Shown piece after piece: positions 39,801 through 51,800 of a stretch of DNA of 64,000 nt (positions are counted from its first letter, which is position 1; the number at the start of each line of letters is the position of its first letter). The notes under the pieces were generated by a model. That model saw only the letters and a list, made by a program, of their open reading frames with translations, was not told where the DNA came from and ran no database searches. The DNA is from Sipunculus nudus (Eukaryota > Annelida > Sipuncula > Golfingiida > Sipunculidae), in assembly GCA_026874595.1 (NCBI GenBank), contig CM049306.1, forward strand, positions 108,707,142 to 108,771,141. Reading direction: 5' to 3'. The translations under genes were made by a program, and so were the position numbers.

Positions 39801-42800
39801 TTTGAGCTATGTTCCTTGGTAAGGGAACCACAAGCCTATTGAGCTATGTTCCTTGGTAAGGGAATTACAAGCCTATTGACCTATGTTCCTTGGTAAGGGA
39901 ACAATATGATCCTTGGTAAGGGTACTACAAGCCTATTGAGCTATGTTACTTGGTAAGGGAACTACAAGCCTATTGAGCTATGTTCCTTGGTAAGGGAACT
40001 ACAAGCCTATTGACCTATGTTCCTTGGTAAGGGAGCAATATGTTCCTTGGTAAGGGAACTACAAGCCTATATTGACCGATGTTCCTTGGTAAAAGAAACT
40101 ACAAGCCTATTGTCCTATGTTCCTTGGTAAGGGAACTATATGTTCCTTGGTAAGGGAACTACAAGCCTATTGAGCTATGTTTCTTAGTAAAGGAACTACA
40201 AGCCTATTGAGCTTTGTCCCTTGGTAAGGGAACTACAAGCCTTTTGAGCTATGTTCCTTGGTAAGGGAACTACAAGCCTTTGAGCTATGTTCCTTGGTAA
40301 GGGAACTACAAGCCTATATTGACCGATGATCCTTGGTAAAAGAAACTACAAGCCTATTGTCCTATGTTCCTTGGTAAGGGACCTATATGTTCCTTGGTAA
40401 GGGAACTACAAGCCTATTGAGCTATGTTTCTTGGTTAAAGGAACTACAAGCCTATTGAGCTTTGTTCCTTGGTAAGGGAACTACAAGCCTTTTGAGCTAT
40501 GTTCCTTAGTAAGGGAACCACAAGCCTATTGAGCTATGTTCCTTGGTAAGGGAACTACAAGCCTATTGACCTATGTTCCTTGGTAAGGGAACAATATGAT
40601 CCTTGGTAAGGGAACTACAAGCCTTTTGAGCTATGTTCCTTGGTAAGGGAACTACAAGCCTCTTGAGCTATGTTCCTTGGTAAGGGAACTACAAGCCTAT
40701 TGACCTATGTTCCTTGGTAAGGGAACAATATGTTCCTTGGTAAGGGAACTACAAGCCTATATTGACCGATGTTCCTTGGTAAAAGAAACTACAAGCCTAT
40801 TGTCCTATGTTCCTTGGTAAGGGACCTATATGTTCCTTGGTAAGGGAACTACAAGCCTATTGAGCTATGTTTCTTGGTAAAGGAACTACAAGCCTATTGA
40901 GCTTTGTTCATTGGTAAGGGAACTACAAGCCTATTGAGCTATGTTTCTTGGTAAAGGAACTACAAGCCTATTGAGCTTTGTTCATTGGTAAGGGAACTAC
41001 AAGCCTTTTGAGCTATGTTCCTTGGTAAGGGAACTACAAGCCTTTTGAGCTATGTTCCTTGGTAAGGGAACTACAAGCCTATTGAGCTTTGTTCCTTGGT
41101 AAGGGAACTACAAGCCTATTGAGCTATGTTCCTTGGTAAGGGAACTACAAGCCTATTGAGCTTTGTTCCTTGGAAAGGGAACTACAAGCCTTTTGAGCTA
41201 TGTTCCTTGGTAAGGGAACTACAAGCCTGTTGAGCTATGTTCCTTGGTATGGGAACTACAAGCCTTTTGAGCTATGTTCCTTGGTAAAGGAACTACAAGA
41301 CTATTGGGCTTTGTTCCTTGGTAAGGGAACCACAAGCCTATTGACCTATGTTCCTTGGTTAGGGAACTACAAGCCTTTTGAGCTATGTTCCTTGGTAAGG
41401 GAACTACAAGCCTTTTGAGCTATGTTCCTTGGTAAGGGAACTACAAGCCTTTTGAGCTTTGTTCCTCGGTAAGGGAACCACAAGCCTATTGACCTATGTT
41501 CCTGGGTAAGGGAACTACAAGCCTTTTGAGCTATGTTCCTTGGTAAGGGGACTACAAGCCTTTTGAGGTATGTTCCTTGGTAAGGGAACCACAAGCCTAT
41601 TGAACTATGTTCCTAGGTAAGGGAACTACAAGCCTTTTGAGCTATGTTCCTTGGTAAGGGGACTACATGCCTTTTGAGGTATGTTCCTTGGTAAGGGAAC
41701 TACAAGCCTATTGAGTTATGATCCTTGGTAAGGGAACTACAAACCTATTGAGCTATGTTCCTTGGTAAAGGAACTACAAATCTATTGTCCTATGTTCCTT
41801 GGTAAGAGAAGTACAAGACTATTGACCTATGTTCCTTGGTAAGGGACCTATATGTTCCTTGGTAAGGGAACTACAAGCCTTTTGAGCTATGTTTCTTGGT
41901 AAGGGAACTACAAGCCTATTGACCTATGTTCCTTGGTAAGGGAACTATATGTTCCTTGGTAAGGGAACTACAAGCCTATTGAGTTATGATCCTTGGTAAG
42001 GGAACTACAAACCTATTGAGCTATGTTCCTTGGTAAAGGAACTACAAATCTATTGTCCTATGTTCCTTGGTAAGAGAAGTACAAGACTATTGACCTATGT
42101 TCCTTGGTAAGGGACGTATATGTTCCTTGGTAAGGGAACTACAAGCCTTTTGAGCTATGTTCCTTGGTAAGGGAACTACAAGCCTATTGACCTATGTTCC
42201 TTGGTAAGGGAACTATATGTTCCTTGGTAAGGGAACTACAAACCTATTGAGTTATGTTCCTTGGTAAAGGAACTACAAATCTATTGTCCTATGTTCCTTG
42301 GTAAGAGAAGTACAAGACTATTGACCTATGTTCCTTGGTAAGGGGGCCTATATGTTCCTTGGTAAGGGAACTACAAGCCTATTAAGCTATGTTCTTTGGT
42401 AAGGGAACTACAAGCCTATTGAACTATGTTCCTTGGTAAGGGAACCACAAGCCTATTGAGCTATGTTCCTTGGTAAGGGAACTACAAGCCTATTGACCTA
42501 TGTTCCTTGGTAAGGGAACTACAAGCCTATTGAGCTTTGTTCCTTGGAAAGGGAACTACAAGCCTATTGACCTATGTTCCTTGGTAAGGGAACTATATGT
42601 TCCTTGGTAAGGGAACTACAAGCCTATTGAGTTATGATCCTTGGTAAGGGAACTACAAACCTATTGAGCTATGTTCCTTGGTAAAGGAACTACAAATCTA
42701 TTGTCCTTTGTTCCTTGGTAAGGGAACTACAAATCTATTGTCCTATGTTCCTTGGTAAGGGACCTATATGTTCCTTGGTAAGGGAACTACAAGCCTATTG

Positions 42801-45800
42801 AACTATGTTCCTTGGTAAGGGAACTACAAGCCTGTTGAGCTATGTTCCTTGGTAAGGGAACTACAAATCTATTGTCCTATGTTCCTTGGTAAGAGAAGTA
42901 CAAGACTACTGACCTATGTTCCTTGGAAAGAGAACTTCATGACTATTTATCTATGTTACTTGGTAAGGGAACTATTAGCCTATTGAACTTTGTTCCTTGG
43001 AAAGGGAACTACAAGCCTAGTGAACTATGTTTCTTGATGTAGGGAACTACAAGCCTATTGACCTATGTTACTTGGTAAGGGAACTACAAGCCTATTGATC
43101 TATGTTACTTCGTAAGGGAACTACAAGCCTAGTGAGCTATGTTTCTTGATGTAGGGAACTACAAGCCTATTGACCTATGTTCCTTGGTGTAGGAAACAAC
43201 AAGCGTATTGAGTTATTTTCCTTGGTAAGGGTACTTTACAAGCCTACTGAGCTTTGTTTCTTGCAGTTTATATCTGTATATTTGAGATCACATGATGCTC
43301 AAGATTGCCAACATATTTTTTACTTATAACATCAATAGGTAAATTTTCACCAATTTCACAGTAATTCACAACATTTTGACACTGCGTGTTACACTTCATA
43401 GCAAAACTGAATAGGAAAAAGTGGGAAATTATAAAAGTGCGGGAAAACAGGACAAACAAAAAAGTTGGAAAAAAGCAGATTCGTGGAATTTATGCGTCTG
43501 CCTCTTGTTATTTTAGTTTTCTGTGAATTTCATGCTTGCCTTCTCAATATCTTTTAGTTTTTATTTTCCCCTGAAGACGTCTTCACATGTCATAGTGCGT
43601 GTGTTTAAGTTTTCATTGTCCCCTGTAGATGTCTCCACATGTCATAATTTTTGTTGTGAATTGGGAACAAAAGGGAAAATTCTGGGGGTTTCTTTGGAGC
43701 TGGTGATAATAAATTTTCGGACAGACACTCCAGAAAAAGTAGGATCATTTAACAGTAAGTAAAAATGCAATCATCATTAACTGTTATTGGTTCCAAGGAT
43801 AAGCAGTAATACTGTTAATTGACAAAATGATTTTCATCAATGGACCATGTGATTTTCATCAATGGACAACGTGACTACCCTCAAAGGACAGAGAAATTTC
43901 CCTCAGTTAACAACATGATTTCCCTCAATGGACAACGTAATTTCCCTCAATGTACAACGTGATTTCCCTCAATGGACAACGTAATTTAATTTCCCTCAAT
44001 GGACATAGCAATTTCCTTATATGGACAACATTAATTCATTTCCCTCAATCGACAACGTAATTTCCCTCAATGGACAACGTTAATTCATTTCCCTCAATGG
44101 ACAACGTAATTTCCCTCAGTGAGCATTGTGACTTCCCTCAACAGACAAGGAAATTTCCCTCAATAGACAACGTAATTTCCCTTAATTAAAAGGAACCAAC
44201 CTGTTTTCTTGACCAGTCCGGGGCGAGGTCCTTTATGTGGAGCCTGTTCCTTGTGTGGAACAGAAATTTCTATAGCTGTCTTATTTCGGGCGTTGGGGAA
44301 GCCGTACGTTTTTACTCTGGACACAGTCAGTATGGCTATCGGCGGCAGAGACTTTAGGTTCGGGTAGAAGAAGGACGCTGCAGGATGGGAAGGCGAGGAG
44401 GACGTTATCACCGATATCCCCTTCGGTGTCCTCTCCGCCCACCTCGGTGATGTGTAGATCAGACCTCGTCTGGTACCCGCATCCATGGGCGGTAGTTCCA
44501 CTGTCATCTCATGTACCCATTTTCCTCTTTGGCAAAGTTCCAGACTGTCCACACCGGTAAACCAATCCGGGCTTGGGATAAACTTGCTTGCGACAGAAAG
44601 CTGAAACAAAGATGTCTTCATTAAATTTCACTTATGTCAGTGATGATGATGATGAACAATGGTAGGAGTGTAGTAGTGGTGGTAGTAGTAGTGTCCCCAT
44701 CATCATCATTATTATTATCTTATAAGATTAAATGATCACCATGCAGAGTTGGTTTTCTCCTCACCTATATATCTATGTGATTGTTATCAATATATAATGA
44801 CATATTTCTATGGAGCCTTGTTAGAAATTGACCCTCAACACAGGGTAGCATTTATTAAACTTGCAGCGTTATTTTAGATGTTGAAGCAATACTAGTTTAG
44901 TCTGATTGTAGCACCAAGATCCCCTTCAGTTAGCTTATACTGCTAATCAGAGTGTCGAAGATCCGAAATTCTCATCACTCATGACATTCTGAAATATCTT
45001 GATGCACCAAACTGCAAGGGAAATAGCAAGTTTGCAACGGTCTTATTTATACTTCTCAAGTGCTTTCAGTACAACACAACCACGTGTACCTCTGGGGAAA
45101 CTAACGAATATGAATGTCAATCCTTTCATTATACGCTGGATACATAGTTTTTTAACAGAGAGAAGCCAGTTTGTAATGTTAAATAAAGCAAGTTCACACA
45201 AATGGACACAAAAATAATGGAAGATTTCTGCATGTCAGGAAAATTGTCTGTACTTTTATTTTTTGTTATGCAGGCTGGTTTGGAATTTGCTGTGTCCAGT
45301 CAGAAAATAAACTTGAAAAAATTTTGTCTTTGAGTAAAAAGCTTGGACTAGGGAATGTAAAATTGTTGTATGAGCGCTACTGTTGCAGTGTCACACAGAA
45401 AACTAAGGCTACCATGGCCGATCCCCCATGTCGGGAAAAAGGCTAAGATCCATACGGTGCCGAACAGCAGGATTCGGACCTGCTAGCATCAGAATTCTTA
45501 ACGATGTGTAAGCTACTGACATATAATGTGAAACATTCATTTATAACCACTTATTCATTAATGTATTTATTAAGGTGTAGGGTAGACCCTTTGTATATGT
45601 AATGTCTGTGATTTGCTTTTACTTATGTGTGATTATGTATACATATATATTTCATTGGTCATTCTTAGTTACATGTACAAACCTGTGCTGTGCTTACTAC
45701 CTGTGCTTTAAATGCTTGCAATAAAAATTTCATGCCTGCATGCCTAATAAAGGCTTATCTTATCTTTTCTTAATTAATTTTACAAAACCAGCAGAACGGG

Positions 45801-48800
45801 ACACGATCACGGGACAAATCTGCGATTTCTACTGTTTTATCACATCGTGTTTCAGAAGTACATGTATATATATATATATAAACTTTATTTATTTTACATG
45901 GGTTGTACATCTAGTTATAACAACTAATACAAGGCACTCTCCATTGCTCGGATGTTGTCGGAAGGGTGGAGAAAACCGGAGTACCCGGAGAAAACCACCG
46001 ACCTTGGACGGGCATGTACAACCTACTCTCAAAGCCACTCCGGGAATCGAACCCGGGTCGCCAGCGGAGAAGGCCGAGCGTTTTACCACTCAGCTGTCCA
46101 GCTATATTATATATATAAATCTTACTCTAATAAATAAATTGGTCTACAAATTAAGTAATCTAAAAAGTCGCAATTGTAATGTATATATAAATCTGGACGA
46201 GACACACAGATAACACTGTACAAATCTTACACCTCACGAGAGCTACAACACACGTGGCAATATATCAAGTTCACACCTGTCTCATTTGATCAGAATGACG
46301 TATAGCCGGAACAGGGCGATTCGTGAACGTGCTTTATGGCAGCAAAAAAAAAATTAACAGTTATGTGTGTATAGAGAAGGCAGATACGTGTTCAGTTTCA
46401 GCTGGATAAATTATGTTATACAGTTGTCATAGACATATCATGCTCACTACATCGAACAACCAGACGGCAAGTGTGGTTTATCGTCTGCTGAAAACGCATT
46501 GTGACGTAGACATGCGGCTGTAAGAGGCCGATGATTGACGCGGGGGCAAACAGAATACACTCTTTCATATCAGAGCCCAACATGTTAACTCCTGTCTCCG
46601 CACACACTGTGAGATCCAGCGACCTGTCAACCCCCCGCGGGATAGGAAAACCAGACCACAACATTGAGGGCGGTGAGAGTGGTTCCACTTAACACGATAC
46701 GAAAGCAAGGCGTAAATATTCACCCAAATGATAACACGCGTCATGTATACATTATACGTCGCCTGTCATGGATCGGTACGCCTTTTTTTCTCAAAATGAA
46801 ATACAGCACCTAAAAAACTCCCGACGAGAAATGATGATATATGTCAACTATACATTTTTGTAACCTGCATGGATCGTTCCATTCAAAGTAACGAAAAACA
46901 ACGAAGAAAAATATTACGCGCTACGTAATAAATAATAATAATAATAATAATAACTAGACATTACTGGTATCTCCGTTGCATCGGAGATGCCGTAGGCATC
47001 CCAAGACATTATTCATTCCTCCTTTAAAACCGACCCCCTTCTTCTAGATTTTATATTGACATCTTCTTTATATGTCCGTGCATAACTGGGTCAGAGTCAC
47101 TAGTATTCAAACTTAAACATATTTTTATCAAATATGAGGGCAAAAGATGAAGTACTTCTGAAGCCATGAAATAACAATCCAAAATATCCACAGATTTGAC
47201 CTTTAAACCAAAACTCAACAGTTCTTGAACTCCTTCAAGAACATGGTTGACACCGGAACCGGTACTTCAAAGTTCCCAAATATTCTATATATTTACAGAT
47301 TTGATCTTGAAAATTAAGCTGACTAGTTTTCTAACTCGTCATCTCGTTTCAACAAGGGCGCCGCAAACCTAATTATCCCCTCACAGGTGTAATTAGCCTG
47401 GAGCTGTTTGGAACTTTAAGCCTGCTGGGTTGAAATTAGTAGGACGGTCCTGTAACCTAAAAACTAACAGGGTTTGTTATCTGTGAAAGATGGAGGGGTT
47501 TGGATGAATATTTTGGATAAAATACATCAACATTTTTTTTTCAAGAAATGGGTCCTGTGACCTTGACCTTTGGCCTTGTGGTTTCTTCCCTTATTGGTAA
47601 GTGAGATGTAAGTGAAAGGTGGAAGGCCTGGAATGCCCGTGCTCCTCATGATTTTTTACGAAGTAGGTCCTGTGACCTTGACTTTTGACCTCAAAGTAAA
47701 AAAATCTTCTTTTTATGATCCATATATATGTAGGTGCACAATACGAGAGAAATATGTCAGTTTTTAATCATATTTTTTTTCATGTATAGCAATCATGTGA
47801 GTATTTAACTGCAAACACGGCCAATCACCAATCTTCCCGAAAAGACGGCCAATCACCAATCTTCCCGAAAAGACAAAGTTGTCCAAGATCTTTTAGCAAA
47901 CTGATTTTGAGACAAGTCTATGCAGTATGTCTTAAGATATCTCACATTTTGAGTGGTTTTCACCTATTCGAGTGTTGGGATATATTAATAATAATAATAA
48001 CAATAATAATATATCCATTACATATATATCACTTTGTTTCTAAATGAAATTTGTCTTTTTAATGGGGAAAAAATCTGTATAGTATGCAAGTAAGACGAAT
48101 TATAGATGTACGTGAAAAAAATATTATCATGACGTGGTACTTGTAATAATCTACCTATGTGCACGGACGGAGGTAAATTAATGTCCCGAGAAAACAACAC
48201 TAATGCTCAATCGCAGCGGCGTATCTAGCATCATAGCCGCCGGGGCGGTCTTTGAAATTGCCGCCCCTCTAACGAACCATTACAAAACTGGACAACAAAT
48301 AGAAACATATCACGTCAAATGTCCTTGTTATAGGCATTTATTTAACAACAACGCAATTTTATGCATGAATTCACTGGCAGGTAATTCTTGTGCAACATGT
48401 AAAAGAGAAACATATGTTTGCTAATGTAAATCAAAAGAACGCTTTAAGTTCTTACAAGTATATACATTTCATCACGAAATGAACAAAACAGCATAAAATG
48501 TAACTATTAAAAACAGATAACACTGCAGGATACACATATAATGTAGGAAAATCATCTTTCATCATTCATGTAAACACGATTTGTGATTACTTTAAACTCA
48601 ACATGGAAAAAAAGCCATTTGTTGAGTATTATTCCATTCTCAACGCATACAAATACCTTGTCACATCTATAGTTTCACCTCTTGTTATCGCATATGACAG
48701 CAGCTACACCTGATAGAGCTGATGAGATATGCATATAGTACTGCCGCATGCAAGGCACTTTAATTTTTACTCAAAACGCTTAATTTCATGAGTTATATTC

Positions 48801-51800
48801 AGGCGTGCCAAGTTTAATACTATTACATAAAAAATCCAATGTTTGGACAAACTGACTTTGTTATATTAAAATCTTCTCAAAGTTAAAAGAATACTTTAAT
48901 TAATTCAAGGCTTCATCAAGTTCATTTTAAAACTGTAGTGATTATGCACTTTGCGAGGTTTTATTTATAAACTTTTGACAATTTGTTCTTCAATAAAGTA
49001 TTTAAATAAATTTCATGTAATAATATCATTTAAATATATATTATATTTTAACTTCAAATGATTTGTCACAACATACAACAATTGTCTGTAGGTATTGGAT
49101 CATTAAACGGTTGATAACAGTACAGACAAATATATCTATATTTACGCTTTGAACTCTAAAATGTAACACTGATACTTGATGCGTATATTGAACTTTTACT
49201 TAGTGGCCAGGGGGATTCATCCCGCAGGACAGTTATAATAGAATTATATTTTAAAGATAAAATAATTTCTACATAGGTCTGGGGGAAATATTGTTTTTAT
49301 TCACGGTACGTGAAAGATTATGCAGGTCATATTAACACCAAATTGCATAAACAGTATTTAATCAAAAGACACAGACATTTAGGTAGTACTCAATATATAC
49401 ACGATAGTGCAAACGTCTGTAATTTAACGAAACTGTTGTAAGAGTATGGAAAATCATGAAAAAGGGCATTTTAGGTTGTTTCCGGCTGTTTAAATATCAG
49501 TGAATTTCGGGAACTCAAGGGTTCAAGAATGAAAATTCTTTATACTTTCCAAGGAAAGCGCGACAAAATTCGTCAAAATACTTTTCGCACAATGTGTACG
49601 GCAGACACCCCTTCCCCGTTACCATTTGTCTTCTGGCAAGGTTTTTCTCTGCATGGTCAGTACCATCTATAGCGATTTCTGTGAACAACGACCAACCTGT
49701 AATGCAGGCTTTTGCACGACTGGCCAGTTTATCGATGGCGTTTTATCATTGCAAGACCACTGATATAATAAAGAATAACTACAGATATGTGTTTCTTCTT
49801 CTGCAGCTTGCCTCTATAGTGATTGCCCGCAAATAATTTGGTTGGTTCCACTGCCCTGTTTATAAACCCTGAAATACTCGACAATGGGACAAAAAGGTTA
49901 AATTTATAATTTTTGAGGAACTCTTTATATGCTACTCATAACCCACCCATTATACATATTTCCCAAAATGCCGCCCCCAAAAATGTGTCGCCCGGGGCGG
50001 ACCATCCCTGCCGCCCCCCCCCCCCCCCCCTTAGGTACGCCACTGCTCAATCGATATGGTAAAATATAAAGGACACGCGAGGTTTCTCTAACAAACCACG
50101 CTGTACTCAGCTCTACACTACCTAGACTCTTTCATTTCTTCCCATTTTATTTTATTAGATTGCATAGATGATAAGTATACTTCTGCATAATTATCCATCA
50201 GGCAATAGTTCAGCTGTTATTAAAACCAGTTCATGTTAAGCTCACTTGACTGGCAGATATAGGGTGATCTGTCTATGTGACTTTATATATGATAAAATTT
50301 CATCGTAAATGTAAGTCATTGAATCTGGAGGAACTGATATATTTTGAAAGATTTATAATGAAACAAATGACAATTTGGGATTTTTTTTTTTCCAAGGGAT
50401 CCATGTCTCAGTTTGTACTGGGATAATTTCTCCAGCAATTTGCCCTTTATAGAAAAAAAAGTTCTGAGAACACTCATACCAGGAAAATCCCTCCTGCCTT
50501 CGAGATGTGGACTTGACTGTACAAATACACAGACAAGGCACACGACATTGATTTATCCCCAGGGCCAACCTAACATGCTGTTTTTATGAACGTTTCTAAA
50601 TAAACGCAACTTCTGTTTCAATCCAGATGATCAAATAAGAGGAAGACTTTCACAAACACCTTCACGGTCACGGGCTCAAAGGAGGACTTGATATGAGTAA
50701 AAACAAGCAGCACGGTACAGAACTAGTTCAAGGATTTCTCCGTTTGTGAGAGTGTAGACCGAATTATACCCAACGTAGTGCTGAAAGACAGCACCACAAC
50801 AAAGCAGACCTGTACTGCATCCAGGGCAGGGAAACTGTAACAAGATGATGGAGTCCATTTGTTGAGAAAGAAGAAATAATAGCAGTTATAACAAAAGTAT
50901 CTAACTGACATCGGACAACTGACATATGTTTCTCCATGCAGGACTGATAATCATATACATGTTTTATATAGGTTTTAAACAATCCCCCTTATCAAGACTT
51001 TGCTAACTACCCTTTCAAAGACTTTGCTTTATCCAACCACTCTAGATAGCATTATCCATGAATCACCAGAAGGGCGATCTCAGCCAGGATCGATCAAATG
51101 TTTAAAAGTATTTGCCACGCTTTAGTAGCAGAAGCTGGACCTGTATAAACTGTATATGAGTTGAGCGACATCCCCGTCTTCGTGTGTCAAAATGCTATAT
51201 GCAGTCCTTCGAATTAAATTTATTTTATTGTGAACCATATTTCGTCTTGAAATTAATGGATTGTTCCTTGTTCATAAAAGTTTTTTTTGCGTAAGATTCC
51301 TATATAAAGACAAAAGAACGAACCCAGGTGAGGTATAATAAACACATCCGCATATTGTTCATTATAAGATGTATTAAACCCATATTAGCGCGTACAATTG
51401 AGCAAATTAAGCCACTTGGCAAGAAATATTTACAATATATCACTCCCCTGACAGTCAGGGATTAGCAAACAATTAAGAGCATATATTCAAGTTATCAACT
51501 GGAGTTAACAATCACAGAAAAAATCTGATGGATTTCTATTGGATTGCCAGTCTTGAATCCAAGAAATCAGGAAACGTGTCATAAGACAAGGTAATCTATT
51601 CCCGCAATGTATATATATTGACCCACCAATTGTTACGTGCGCGAAATAATAATACACATTTGTTTACCGATTTATCCGTTTTCACGGATTACAAATATGT
51701 TCCTATCACAGTACATGTATAATAATAATTTTAATTTATCGTTTTTTAGCATTATTGTACATACGAATGTATTTGATATTCTTCATTTATAGCTCATCAT

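Larger units (their letters stand above)
16266..43264. repeat. 27-kb satellite array of a 37-bp monomer filling spondin intron 3
   Basis: The consensus monomer is CTATGTTCCTTGGTAAGG followed by GAACTACAAGCCTATTGAG (37 bp). Recognisable variants: a CCGATGTTCC...AAAAGAAAC form preceded by a TATAT insertion; shortened ~21-22 bp forms ending GGGACCTATA or GGGAACAATA; CCATGG, GGTCAGG and GGATAAGG forms. The array starts abruptly near CCTGTTGATC at 16266 and degrades gradually at its right edge (42900-43264). I estimate 700-750 monomers. No unrelated insertion is seen inside. Both strands have stop codons in most frames of the consensus, so it is not coding. Confidence 0.97.

Noticed and set aside
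16266-43264. CRISPR-like array of ~37-bp repeats
   Set aside because: There are no unique spacers; the whole period is repeated with drift, the array is 27 kb, and it lies in an intron of an animal gene.
45455-45560. tRNA-like B box (GCAGG-TCCGAAT-CCTGC on the - strand)
   Set aside because: No A box or acceptor stem fits, and the same bases read on the + strand as the C-terminal coding remnant of the LINE (RTAGFGPASIRILND).
46020-46100. Functional tRNA gene
   Set aside because: The B box is perfect, but the cloverleaf acceptor stem does not close and the sequence continues directly into a SINE body.
46416-46688. 90-codon - strand frame as an additional spondin exon
   Set aside because: Exon 2 joins exon 3 directly in phase and aligns without a gap to spondin proteins (DPDHSK-LSVASKF), leaving no room for it.
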